Below are positions 19,225-31,130 of a stretch of DNA of 64,000 nt, piece by piece. The notes below the pieces were generated by a model. It searched no databases and was not told the origin of the DNA. It worked only from the letters and a program-made list of their open reading frames with translations. Within the stretch, counting starts at the first letter, position 1; every line of letters starts with the position of its first letter. A program made the position numbers and the translations under genes. The stretch covers positions 62,001-126,000 of the forward strand of contig BCJJ01000009.1 of NCBI GenBank assembly GCA_039545355.1, read 5' to 3'. Origin of the DNA: Trichosporon coremiiforme. Its lineage: Eukaryota; Basidiomycota; Tremellomycetes; Trichosporonales; Trichosporonaceae.

Positions 19225-22200
19225 ATGTCGGCCGCAACCGCCGCGACGCCAAGTAGGGCGTCCCCGGAGCAGCCCGCACCTGTGACCGATTTCACTCTGA
19301 TCGAGTCGCAGAAGGAGAACATCCGACCTCTCGCCACTGGACGATCAGCTGCGACGCTCGGGGTCCTCTTCGACAAGAACCGGGAGGATGAGGCGTCGCG
19401 CGCCGTCGTCGAGGGAACGGAGCAGTTTCTCAAGGACATTGAAGAGGCTGAGCGACGAGAGCGCGAAGGAGAGGACATGGTCGACGGCGTCCAGGACGTG
19501 CTCGACCTGTACAATCGGTGAGCTAGTTTTCTGAGTGCGTGAGCTGACAACAGTTACGTCTCATTCACGGTCCAACACTACCCATCATCGCCGTCCCATG
19601 TTTTGCCGCTGCTCGAGTCTACAACGCGCCGCTTCATTGACGACGTCCGCTACTCTCAGGACGCCCGTTACCTGAAGCTCTGGATTATGTACGCTCGTCA
19701 TGTGGAGCGACGAGAGGAGGTTTGGGCGTTCCTCGAGTCCCGAGACATTGGCACACGGCACGCGTCGTTCTACGAGGAGTGGGCCATGGCCGCCGAAGGT
19801 CTCGGAAGGTGAGCTCGTTTGTTCGCCCTTAGCTGACCATTAGGAAGAAAAAGGCCGACGAAGTCTATCGCCTCGGCATCGCGCGCAAGGCAGCCCCGCT
19901 GGAGCGACTGAAGGGACGACATCAGGCGTTCCTCGCCCGCATTATGGCCCCGCCGTCGGGAGTCATTCCCGATGACGACCCTCTGCCTCCTCCTCGACCA
20001 AGCTCGTCTCGCAGTGTACTCGGCCAGGTTGGAGGCGGTGGTGGTCTCAGCTCCGTCTCCGGCGCGACGCCCGCCCAGCCCTCAACGCAACGCATCTCCC
20101 GCGGCACGAACGGTTCGAAACTGGAAATCTTCTCCGACGCTTCTGGAGCAGCTGCCGATCCTGAAGCGTCTCAGTGGGAGGACTTTGGTACCCGCGACGG
20201 TCGTCGAAAGGAGAACCACATGGAGGCGACCCCCTGGAAGGGTGAGACGCTCCCTCAGAGCGCAGCCCGCCATAGGGTGGCGCCTCGCACTCCGAAGCTC
20301 GAAGTCTTCAAAGACACCTCTGACAACGGTGCTGTTCGACACGCCGACGACGCTCAGGCTGGACTCATCATCAGGGCCAAGGCGCCGCTTTCCGAGGCGG
20401 AGCAGCTCCGCGACGATCCTCTGAAGAACTACGACACCAGCAACGTCTCCAAGTCGGTCCCGACTCTTCCTCCGCCGCCCCCGTCAGCTCGCAAGCCCGC
20501 TCCCAAGAAGAAACGCGAGCCGGCACACGTCATGGAGCCGTGGGTGTGCCCAACTGGTGGACCTGAGCGACCGTCAGCAAAGGGCAAGATGGAGCGGGTC
20601 ATGTTTGACTGGGATGCCACCTTTAAGGGAGGAGAAGAGTGGAGCTTCCAGGAGGTGCGCGCGAAGAAGCTCGGTCTGTTCGGACGGGAGTGGAAGCCAC
20701 TGAAGGACTGGGAGAAAGGCTGGCACCAGCCAGGCGCGACGACACCCAAGAAGGAGGTCAAGAAGACGCGCCCGCCGTCCCCGACCATTAACACAAAGCT
20801 TGCCAACGACGATGTCATGAGCCTGTTCAACCAGACTATCCACGGTGGCAAGGTGCGCGATCCGGACTTTGACACGGACAGCGACGATGATGAAGATGAG
20901 GAGGCGGCCGACGATGTTGCGCCTCTCCCGACACCGCTTCCGCCGCGCCAGCCCGAACGCCAGATGTTAAGCATGATGACGCCCGGTGGCATGATCCCTC
21001 CCACGCCGACGCCTGCGCAGGGTGCTAACGCGCGCCGTCAATCGCCGCAGATGAACGTCTTCGCCGACGAGAACGCTACTCCGGCTCCGTCGCGCATGGC
21101 CGTGTTCGCCGACGAGAATTCAACCCCCGCTCCCCGGCCGCAGGTCTTTTCCGACGAGAACGCCGCCCCGTCAGCCCGCAAGGTCAACGTTTTTGCCGAC
21201 GCAACTCCGAAGCCCAGACCGCTCGGCGGTCGCACGCCGCTTGCTCCTAGTGCGAGCAAGGCGCGCGCTTTCGGCGTACTCGAGGAACCTGCGACGCCCT
21301 CCGCAAACATCTTCGCCGCTACTCCAGCGCCCATGAAGTTCGCTTCGCCGATTCAGGAGGAGGATGAGAACGCTGCCCAGGACGAGAATACCGCCCCGAG
21401 CCGCAAGGCGTCACCCCTCGCCCAGGTCAACGTCTTTGACGAGAACGCTCCTCCTAGTCTTAAGGCGTCGCCGTTCTCGCAGGGTGGGAACATCTTCGAT
21501 GAGAACGCTGTGCCGAGCCGGAAGTCGTCGCCTCTCTCGCAGAGCGTCAATGTGTTTGACGAGAATGCCATTCCGAACCGCAAGGCTTCGCCGTTGGCCC
21601 AGAGCGCTGCCCCCGTGTTCGACGAGAACGCTGGTCCCAGCCGCCGTGCTTCTCCGCTGGCTCAGAGCGCGGTCTCCGATGAGAATGCGGTGCCGAGCGG
21701 CAGGTCATCCTCCATCCCCGCCCAGAACGTGAACGCCCCGTTGCGCAGCAACCCCTTCGCACCCGCCTCTGAGTCTCAGACCTCTGAGCGTCAAGCGGCC
21801 GAGCCCGAGAACCAGGGCCCATACGAGGAGTACGAGGAGTACTACACGGACGAGGAGCCGGGCTACGGAAGGCCCATGAAGAACTTTGCGTACAAGAGCA
21901 TCATGACGCCCGTGACGGAGCGAACCGAGAACACGATCTTCTTAAACCAGACTATGCGTTCTGAGATGCTGTCCGAGGCAGAGGAGGAGAACGAGGAGCG
22001 TCTGCAGTCGCCGCATTTGACCGCGGTTGCTGAGGTCGAGGAGCCGCCGTCTCGGTCTATCCGGCGCGAGTCGGGCCACTCATCGCACGACTCTGTAGGC
22101 AACTGCTCCGGGTCGGTCGACACGGGCGCCTTCCAGATCCCCGACGGGTACACCATCCACCCCACCGCCGCCAACACGACGTTAGGCCAGGTGCACGACG

Positions 22201-23510
22201 AGACGGGGTCGTACGCTGTCGACGAGCCTTCCGCGGCTTCGAGCTCTGAGATCCTCTCGCAGATCCCGGACCCGTGCTGTCCCACCGACGAGTCCGTCGT
22301 CGCGACGTTGCTCTCTCGCATGGAGCCGCCCTTCGTCCCCGCCGCGGATCACCGCAGCGCCAAGTCGGGCCGGTTATCCAAGCTCCAAGCGTCGGCCAAG
22401 GCGCGCAGCCGCCGCTCGAGCTCCATGTCGCGCTCCTCGCTCGCGCCACAGGAGGACGCGTACCACCTCTCGCTCGGGAAGGAGTACGAGATGCGCGAGA
22501 AGCTGGGAGAGGGCGGGTTCGGCGCGGTTTTTGCTGCCGTCGACGTCGCCGCCCGTGCGGCCATGCTGGACAAGGACGAGGACGAGAGCGACGACGAGGT
22601 GGACGAGACCTCCACGCTGGTGGCGATCAAGGTCGAATCGCCCGGCTCGCTCTGGGAGGCCGCGATGCTGCAGCGCGTGCACGCCCGCCTCGCGCCGGAG
22701 CTGATTCCCTCCATCATCCGACCGAGGGGCCTGCACGCGTACGCGGACGAGTCCTACCTCCTGCTCGACTTCAGTGCGCAAGGCACTTTGCTCGACGTCG
22801 TGAACAAGGCTAGCGTGTGGGGCATCAGCGCGATCCCCAACGGCCCCTCGGTACCGGACGAGATCGTCGCGCTCTTCTTCACGGCCGAGCTCCTCCGCCT
22901 CGTGGAGGGCCTGCACGCGCAATCCATGATCCACGGCGACCTCAAAATCGACAACTGCATGGTGCGTCTGGACCCGCTCCCCTCCTCTGAGGGCGGTGCG
23001 TCGTCTTGGTCCACGCAGTATAGTCGCGACGGAAGGGGAGGGTGGAGGCACAAGGGCGTGCGCCTCATCGACTTTGGACGCGCGCAGGATCTCACGCTGT
23101 ACGACAGCCCGCAGCAGCGCTTCACGGCCGACTGGAAGACGGACGAGCGCGACTGTCCCGCCATGCGCCAGGGCAAGGCGTGGAGTTACGACACGGACTA
23201 CTTCGGCCTGGCCGGGGTGTGCTACTGTCTCCTCTTTGGCAAGTTTATCGCCACTGAAGTCGATGACAGTGGCCGCCTCAGGGTCGACCAGGCGTTCAAG
23301 CGGTACTGGCAGGTACAGCTGTGGACGCGGGTGTTTGACACGCTCCTGAACCCGTATGAGGAGGGGGAGGAGCGAGGACCGATTCTCGGCAAGTTGAGGA
23401 GTCTGAGAGAAGCACTCGAGGAATGGCTCGAGGCGAATTGTCAAAAGAACGGCAAGAGTCTGAAGCAGTTGCTCAAGCGCATTGAGCTCCGTGCCATGGA
23501 GAGGAGATAA
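19225..23510 (+). CDS. BUB1: combined Bub1/BubR1 (MadBub) spindle checkpoint kinase
   Basis: Kinetochore scaffold and checkpoint kinase; also expected to supply the Mad3/BubR1 function of inhibiting APC/C-Cdc20. Exons 19225-19517, 19554-19808 and 19844-23510 give 1404 aa. In order: KEN box 1 (QKENIRP, 30-32); the Mad3/Bub1 TPR region (DARYLKLWIMYARHVERREE and following); an ABBA-like LEIFSD (276-281), KEN box 2 (305-307) and LEVFKD (335-340), which form an ABBA-KEN-ABBA cassette; a GLEBS Bub3-binding motif EEWSFQEVRAKK (447-458); a CD1-like motif SPTINTKLANDDVMSLFNQ (495-513); an array of DEN repeats (587-798); and a C-terminal kinase (about 1060-1404) with GEGGFGAV, HGDLKIDN and DFGRAQD. The catalytic Lys is probably in TLVAIKVE. 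An acidic insert (DKDEDESDDEVDE) sits between kinase beta strands. The kinase looks active. Confidence 0.95.
21054..21690 (+). repeat. internal coding repeat: DEN/[IV]F array in BUB1
   Basis: Degenerate repeats encode residues 587-798. Ten DEN tripeptides and nine [NAQP][VI]F cores are seen. The later units approximate NVFDENAxPSRKASPLAQ, five of them with an SP site after basic residues. The array lies between CD1 and the kinase. Confidence 0.9.
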
Positions 23511-23887
23511 TGACGAGCGACGCGGCGACGAGCGAAACGAGTCGCGAGTCGCGCGCAGGCAGGAGCTGGAAGGATGGGTGAATAGATAGAGTGCCCGATA
23601 CCGATGCCGGTCGTGTCGATTTGTACAAATGTATCCCATTATTTCTGCGTCGCCTCAACACATCAACACTCACGTCCGCCGAACATCCGCCACTGACTGA
23701 CTGACCATCTGCAGCACCGCGCCGCGCCCGCTCTCTGGAGCTGCTCAAGTTATTAGAGAGTATGCATATATGACCCAAAAGCACAAAATTTCCGGAAATG
23801 TGACCCAAAGACTATCGATACAAATGAACCCCGTGTCCTCTAGAGTTAGGGCCGGCATGCTTGGACGCTCTGGCCGCCGGCCGGCGG
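23511..23887. other. convergent 3' flanks of BUB1 and receptor gene
   Basis: 377 bp between two convergent stop codons. No terminator, RNA gene or coding signal is recognised. Confidence 0.6.
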
Positions 23888-26480
23888 CTAGAGCTGCTGC
23901 TCCATCTCCTCGTACAGTTTCTCCGCAATCTCGAGCGCCCTCTGTCTCCGTCCCCTCCCATCGGCGGGCGACCTTGGTCCCTCTGCACTCGTCCTACTTT
24001 GTCGACTAGCGCCGTACCCCGAAGTCCATTCCGGCGCCGCACTGCTGCGATAAGAGGCGAAAGCGGGGCTGCCGTGCCCCTGGTTCGGACTCCGCGCACC
24101 ACTGCCCTCGATGCTCTCGGCGGGGGCAGAGACTCGCGACGCCCGACGCCCGCGCGCCATGTATGCCAGCGTTGTCACCAGGTTGGGCGTGGAGGCGCCG
24201 CTGTGCTCGCTGATCCTGTCGAGTTCCTTGGCGCGTTCGGCGGCGGCTGCCGCGGCCGCACGCTCGGCCGCCTCGCGCTCTTCCTGTTCCCGCCTTTCGC
24301 GTTCCTCCTCTGCGGCGGCGGCCAGGGCCTCGGGCGCCACGACGTCGGTGAGGTCGGCGAATTCGGCGGGGAGGAAGGCCGCGTCGACGCCTGCGAACTC
24401 CATCTCCCCTGGGCCTGAGGCTGGGGATTCTGTCGGCGGAGAGGTCCTGGGGAGGGATTGCGGGATGGAGGGTGACGGCGTGATGGGCGGTGTTTCGACG
24501 TCGCGGCTGCCGCGGCGCCAGAAGGTGACGACTGAGGAACGGCGGGACTGGCGTCGTGCGGCCTTGGCTGCGTCCCGGACCGCCTTGGCTTCCGCCCGGC
24601 GCTGCTCCTCGATGACGTGCGGCGGCTCGGACGCGAAGAGCGCCTGCAGCATGTCCATGCTCCCGCCCGACTCTTGGCGCTGTAGACTGTTCTGAGGGGC
24701 CGCGACGCCGTCGCCCCCAAAACTATCGAGGACGGTCGCGACGGGCGCATTGTCGAGTGTGGTGACGGGACCGGGTCCGGGGGCGGCGAATTCGGATCCC
24801 CACGGATCCTTCATTTCCGGCGCCTGACTCTCGTGCTTGGTCGGGAACTTGGCCTGCCACGCTGCGTACACGCCCTTTGAGAGACAAGGGTCGACGAACA
24901 AGGCGAGGCAGCAGAACACCATACCGCGCCCGCCGTAGAACCAGTAGTAGACGCAGTACAGTGCGTAGCCCGGTGTCGTCGTCACGCCGTTCACGGTGAT
25001 GAACAGGTCGCCGGCCGCGATCAGCGTGTTCACTACGATCATCGCTAGCGGATACAGCGACACGCGTAAAGCGATGCGGATGAACCGGTCCTCCAGGTGT
25101 CCAAACGCCCGCTCGTGGTCCGACCGCCGACGCTTGCTAATAAGTCGCACTAAGGAGAAGTGGCGGCGGGTGGTCTTGGTCTCCTCCTCCGGGTGCGGGT
25201 CCGACAGGCTGAGGTGGTTGATGCTGTCTCCGCCGAACATGGCTCGAGAAGTTGCGCGGCCCTGCAGGAAGAGCTTGACGAGAGTCTGGGGTTAGCTGAC
25301 ACCGAAGACAACTTAGCTTACCGCTCCCACGCAAACTGTCGCAACAACACAGGACAGTAGTTGCCACAGGTAGATGTCCAAGACCAGTCTGACGACACGC
25401 TGCTGCGGGTTATCGGCCGTCATCCAACTGATTGTCAGCTCTACATGGGACGCGTGACAGCTTACCAGACATCGATAACCGGGTCCCAACCAAAGTGGCC
25501 GAGTGCGGCGGGGATGATCGGGATGAAGAACCCGATGCCGGTCGACAGGCCGATGTACCATCGCTCGAGCTCTGTGGGTCCTGTCAGCTTTGGCTGCCAT
25601 GCGGGTGAGACAACCGCACGCACTGAGGAGGATCGGGTTGATCTGAAACACGACGGTGAGCATGAGGTTGATCGCGATGCATGTCCAGATGAAGTTGACG
25701 CTGATGTCAGCCAGTTCCTGTTGCTGCGCACTCACGTTCCAAGTGTCGCAATCATGAAGTACACCCCTGCCGAGCAACCGTGCAGGCTCACGTTTCCTGC
25801 GAGCACAACCTGGGCGTCAGCTTGTTGTCACTGATGTCTATTGTTCTTCATGCCGCAGCCGCCAATGGCGCTTTCCTCGCAGAACGCCCTGCACCGGGGG
25901 TTCGTGGCCTGGGCCCCCGAGTGCGACACGCCGACCCCCCGCGCCATCGGTCGGTCCTGAAGCGCAATCAGGACTGAGATCGCGAGCTATGGGCGTGTTG
26001 GCGTGTTGCGTGTCCTCTCGCAAACAGCGGGATGTGAAAAAGTTCCTCCAAGACCCGAACTCACACAAATGTACGATACGTCGTAGACCGTCTCCCACAC
26101 CATGCTGTAGAGTAACAGCCGGAACGAAAGGCGCTGCAGGTATCCGCGCGCCTGGGGCACGCTCCACACCCAGAGCGACACGAGGAGGACCACGAGGACG
26201 AACGCGATCGAGATCCCGGCCGCAATGGCCGAGATGTGAACGTTGAGCTGCATGTCAGTCCGGGCTGGCTTCAATGTGTGCGACAAGAGATCAGAGAGAG
26301 CGCAGCACCGATCGTGTCTAGATGAATGTGGGCGTGTGTGGACGCTCTCCACCTTGACTGCGAGTGGAGTCGTGGTAGGACAGGTCCTTGAGAGTGATGA
26401 AGGCTCAAGCGTCGATCGCGCGCCGGCCGGGAGGGAGTCTAACTCACCTCGATGCGGTCATCTGTGAGGTTGAAACCCAT
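23888..26480 (-). CDS. fungal seven-transmembrane receptor-like protein with long C-tail
   Basis: Probably a G-protein-coupled receptor; ligand and class are not identified. Exons are 26448-26480, 26067-26247, an unresolved one ending near 25973, 25736-25809, 25624-25700, 25466-25571, 25322-25427 and 23888-25285. The N-terminus is short (MGFNLTDDRIE, one N-glycosylation sequon). TM1 is near HISAIAAGISIAFVLVVLL. TM2 contains LLLYSMVWETVYDVSYI. TM3 follows GCSAGVYFMIATLG and VNFIWTCIAINLML. TM4 has TGIGFFIPIIPAALGHFGW. TM5 is WQLLSCVVATVCVGA. TM6 is VSLYPLAMIVVNTLIA. TM7 is YALYCVYYWFYGGRGMVFCC. The tail has about 330 residues, with many Ser/Arg sites and a charged Glu/Arg/Ala helix (EEERERREQEEREAAERAAA) likely to coil. 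Residue count is about 675. The exon around 25830-25973 does not join the next in a clean phase with a standard donor, so TM2-TM3 loop 1 is uncertain. Confidence 0.75.
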
Positions 26481-29253
26481 GGCCCGGAGGCCAGCTCGTT
26501 GTGAGCAGTGATGTGGTCTGTGAGCAGAGTGTGCTGTGGGTGGGGGTGAGTGTGTGTCGAGTGGCGATCTGTGAGAGGGAGGGGATCAGCCGAGATGAGT
26601 GGGGTTGCAGAGTTTAATTGTTGAGGTGAGTGCTCGAGTGGTTGCGTCGGATGCCGGGGGTGGGTTCGAAAAGGAGGGTCGGGATCGAGGTAGTCTGTCG
26701 CGCTGGTCGGAAGGTAGGGAGTAATGGGCAGAGAGTAGAGAGTAACAGGTGTCGAGTACGTGAAAGAGGAAGTGCGAGTGAAAAGAGGAAAGAGGACTCG
26801 AGGAGCAAAGAGATGTGTTGTGAGTGAAGGAATGGCAGCCGCGGTAGAGCGCGAGAGCGTGAGCGCAGGAGCGCAGGAGCAGAGGATCAGAGGATCCGTT
26901 GATACCAAGACAAGGTCCCAAATGGGCGTCGGCCGCCCGGATTCAGAATTCAGCCATGAAGTCCTCAATCCTAATCGCCCTAATCCTTCTTCATTCACTC
27001 ATTAGTCGGTTCCTTAAAGTGCGGACCTGAGTCGCAAGCACGAGCTGCCCATCTTCCCTCTTCTGTCTGCTCCGCTGCAATGTTTGCTCCGTGCAGTACT
27101 CAGACGCTCCACTCAGCAACCCCCGTTGACACGGTGGAGCAAACGCCATCTCGAAATCTATCTCATTCAACCCCGTGACTTACCTGTACTTCTGCTTGGG
27201 CTTGGCAACAGCGTCCTGGTCCATTCAATCTAAGGGACACCGTCCGCAGCTGATCTCTCCCGTCCTCGTGCTCAGAAAGACCCACTTCTGGTCCTTCCGA
27301 TCTCCGTATCCTCTGAAGATTTTTGGGATCAAGTGAGACTAGCATTGACCTGGAATCGATGGTATCAGGATACTTTGATTTGCTTTTTCCCTCCGAGGTT
27401 TCTTAATCAAGAAGCACGGAGCACAGGGAGGGCAATGTGCATGTGCCCTTGTGATCGAGCGATAGGGAAGGAGCAAGGGCTAGGAAGGAGTCCGACAACC
27501 CCGAACACAGGGCGGCACTGAGGGATGTGCTCTGCAGCTGGCCCTGCGCCGCGTGGTCTGACGTATCCCACCAGACCGACGAAGACCCAAGTTTCGGCCC
27601 CTCGAAGCGGTCCCTGCACTTAGACTTGGTGATCGAGAGATGAACGTGAGCGACGCATGTAGGATAGGTGAACTCTACTTCCTAATAGAGAGCTGCGTAA
27701 GACCTCTTATCCTGCACAGGTACTGAAGCAATCGTGGGGTTCAATACTCAGATTGGAGGACTAGGTTCGTTCTAGAACGCCGAGAGTTCCGAGGCCATGG
27801 GAGAATGGACGACGGAGCGGGCCACGTCTTCAAGCCGAGATGGGCAGGACGGCGCATGCCAGATGTCAGACTGACCAAGTTATTCTCCGATTTCCGTCCT
27901 GTTTTACGATCGGCAGTTGTCAATCACGGAAAAGACGTACATAGAAAGCGGTCGGCGGCCCTGACCGCTTCCGCTGTGTCGCGTGACGTCGGCGCTGAGT
28001 ACAGAGTCCGACGCGCCCGGTACCGTGCTCCATCAAGCGTCGTCCAGAGCCTGTGGGGTCGGAACGGACAAGTTATCCGCAGAGAAGTGCGTGCGGCGTC
28101 CTCTTCTCTGAACCTTGCCAGCTTGCAGAGCCACAATCGGAACTCGCATTGCAAGCAGGCCAAAGATCTCTGTTCAGGCATTGAGTCTCTGTTCAGGCCT
28201 CAATGCCTGGTTGTGGATGCCTGCACGGAGGAAGCATGTCAACAACATCGCCTCGTCAACATTGTGAAGTACAAAAGAACAGAAAGTGTTGAGATGAGTA
28301 GACTGCATACCCCGCCGCTCCCCTCCGGCCCTCATGCTCCGGAACGAGGCGCCCAGCTCGCGAGTAGGCTGTACGCCACGCCAGAAACCCTTACCCCCTT
28401 CGTATCTACGTATCCGCAGCGTTATCTACATGTTTCCTATCGCCCATCCATCACGCTGTGAACGACGACCTCATCAAGTGAGCCGGGCTGTGAACGCATG
28501 CAAGCTCACCTCTTTAGATAGATCTGCGTAAGCTTACATTGGTGGGTAGTGATCGCTCTCAGTGGCGGCAGTCCCTTGGCTCACGACTGTGGGCGAGTAG
28601 TGTGGCCCTCGCCAGGGCGAGTGCACGAGACGGCCGTCTACGGCCTGATCACGCTGCGCTCTGAGCGGGGACAGATATAGCACTCGCACGCCCCTTGGGC
28701 CCGCTGGACACGTCGGAGCCGCTGAGCACGAGCATATCTCTGAGACTCGTGCAATGACACTTCAGCCAAAGTCCGGTATTCTTCGGGCCCCTTCGGCCTC
28801 GGAGGCCCCAATTCACCCTCGTTCCTCGTGATAGAGTTCGACCCATCTATTGTCACGTCCTCCGGCCCCGGACACCCCGTTACTTTGCCCGAACGCATTC
28901 GCCGAAGCCGCGTATTGTTTGCCGCCGTGTGCATGTGCACAATAGTCGATGGGGCGATAAGCGTGTATCGGCGTATCTTATCTGCCCGTTACGGCCTAAG
29001 TTACCGCCTGAGACATGGACGATCGCTCTTGCCTTTCCAGTCTGCCGGGACATGAACTAGGATAAGCAGAGTACAGCCAGTTGCTCAGGAAATTAACCAC
29101 ATTCATGACAACTGCGGACAAGTGTCCGCTGCTATTAAATTATTAGACTACAACTGTCCCTCCCATCAGTCACTCGGCAAGAATGACCTCCGCCGGATCT
29201 TGCTGTGCACGGCACGCGTGATCCGCCCTACTCGCTTTGCTCGCAATGCTCTC
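26481..29253. other. gene-poor intergenic region
   Basis: 2.8 kb between the receptor start and the permease stop. The first 500 bp is purine-rich on the + strand (GTGAG/GAGAG) and is probably the receptor promoter and leader. The longest open frame (27805-28461, +) has no recognisable domain, no introns and no codon bias like its neighbours. Short palindromes (for example CTCGCCAGGGCGAG near 28610) are noted. I see no transposon ends. Confidence 0.55.
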
Positions 29254-31130
29254 TCATACCCCCTTCTCATCGCTGATCCTCGAGGTCTGCGGCACAATAT
29301 CCGTAGCCACCACGCTCTCCCTACGAGCCTGGAGCACAGTGGGGCCCTTGTAGTACTTGCGCGCGTTGACGAAGTACCACACGGCGGCAATGGTGGAGAA
29401 TCCTGCAAACACGACCGAGGCATAGTTCATGCTCTCGGGCGTGACGGGGATCGCGGTCGGGAAACAGAACAGCACAATGCTGAACGTGATCCACACGCAG
29501 CACACCGTGTTGATCGCGTATCCGAACCGGCCCAGGCTGAAGGGAGCGTTACGCACCAGCTTTCGGCCACGGAGCAGGGAGCAGAGGACGGGGAACGCGT
29601 AAGAGCAGCCGAGACAGATCGTGGCCGTGTTCGTGAACGCGCTGAACGCCGCCGTGGAACCGAGGTAGATTAGACCGAGCAGGGCGCACACAATGGTGGA
29701 CAGGATGAGCGCGTTGAGCGGCACGTCGAAGCGCCGGTTCACCCGCTTCCACCACTTGCTCCCCGGGATGCCACCGTCACGGGAAAAAGCCCACGTGCAG
29801 CGCAGTGCGGCGGTCATGCTTCCGACACTGGCGAAGAACCAGATACCGAGGATGATGAAGAGCAGGCCGAGCGCGCCGCCGGGCGTGCCCATGACCTTCT
29901 TGTAGAGCGTGGGCATGGGCTGGAGACCCGCACCGGCGATCTCGAGCAGCTCGTCCGTGTCCCGCAGCACAAAGAGGATGGGGAGCAGGTACACGATGCC
30001 CGTGATTGCGGCCGCGACGACGGATAGCACCATCGCGCGCGGGACCTCGCGGCGCGGGTTGTGCACCTCCTCGCACAGGGCCGCGACCATTCCGTAGCCT
30101 GTCTGCGTGTATGCCGCCTGCAGCAGGCCGATGAAGAAGGACCACCCGACGGGCCAGCCGGACGCCGATGCGTCAAAGTGGCCGAACGCGTAGGCGGCAG
30201 AGTTTCGCGAGGGAGCCTTCACGAGCAGACTGACGATGATCGCGATCACACCGGCTCCCGTCCAGTACAGGCAGAGCGTGTTCAGGAACTCGAGGTGGCT
30301 GAAGTCAGCGACGGCCTATCAGATGTCGAGCACCGGCGCCATCAGGCGGAGATCTGTCCCACCTGGACCACCTGGCTCACCCGTGCTGCGGGGGCCGAGC
30401 GGGGCAGCGGGGTAGAACGGCGGGGTGGTCCTGCAGCGGGGCGCCGATTGACACTCACCGGTTGAAGAAGAGGTTGATGAACAGCACGCAGACGAGCGAG
30501 ACCCAGTACACGAGGCAAGTCTGCCAGGCTGTCGGGACGTAGTCGGGGTGGTACAGCGTGCCGGCCGCCAGGAGGAGCTGCGAGCCACCAAACACGATCG
30601 AGGCTGTTACCGTCCAGTTGCCGACGAGTCCGAGCCAGCCCGTCAGATACGACGCCATCGCACTGTACTTTGGCGTCGACAGCATGGCCGACCAGTAGTA
30701 CACTCCGCCCGAGGTCGGGAACACGGAGCAGCTGCCGTTGTTAGCTTGTGGAGGTTCGTATCAGCTTACATTTCACCCAGACTCGAGGCGATGCATAGTG
30801 ACATGCACGAGACGAAGATCCACTGTTGATGTTAGCTGGGAGCGTGCTGGAGACATGGACGTACGCCGTACAGAATGGTCACTGGACCACCGTTCGTAAG
30901 CGCGATAGGAAATGCAGTCGATGTACCGAACGGCACGGCCTGATGTTAGCGTCAATGCCAAGCAGCTGCTGGCGCACCATGATCGCGAAACTAAGACCGA
31001 GGATCGCAACCATGCCGAGGTTGCGGTTGAGCTCCTGCTTGTAGCCCATCTCCTCGAGGGAGTGCGCCTCGGCGTCGACGGACTCGACCTGCACGACGTC
31101 TCTCTTCTCCTTGAGGGTTGACTCCTCCAT
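29254..31130 (-). CDS. APC-family permease (amino acid/choline transporter, Hnm1/Uga4 type)
   Basis: A plasma-membrane proton-coupled uptake transporter; the substrate (choline, GABA or another amine) is not determined. Exons 30978-31130, 30865-30939, 30770-30822, 30459-30731 and 29254-30298 give 532 aa. The cytosolic N-terminus ends GYKQELNRNLGMVAILG. TM1 has AVPFGTSTAFPIALTNGGP, the next segment has CMSLCIASSLGEICSVFPTS, and GGVYYWSAMLSTPKYSAMAS follows, all typical of the amino acid-choline transporter family. The substrate/ion segment TGYGMVAALCEEVHNPRREV is intact. About 12 membrane helices are expected. The C-terminus is short and ends RISDEKGV. Three of the four introns are 38-42 nt. 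Confidence 0.9.

Noticed and set aside
27805..28461. Plus-strand open frame of 218 codons, considered as a new gene or transposon relic
   Set aside because: No domain, no introns in an intron-rich genome, codon use unlike neighbours; no terminal repeats found.
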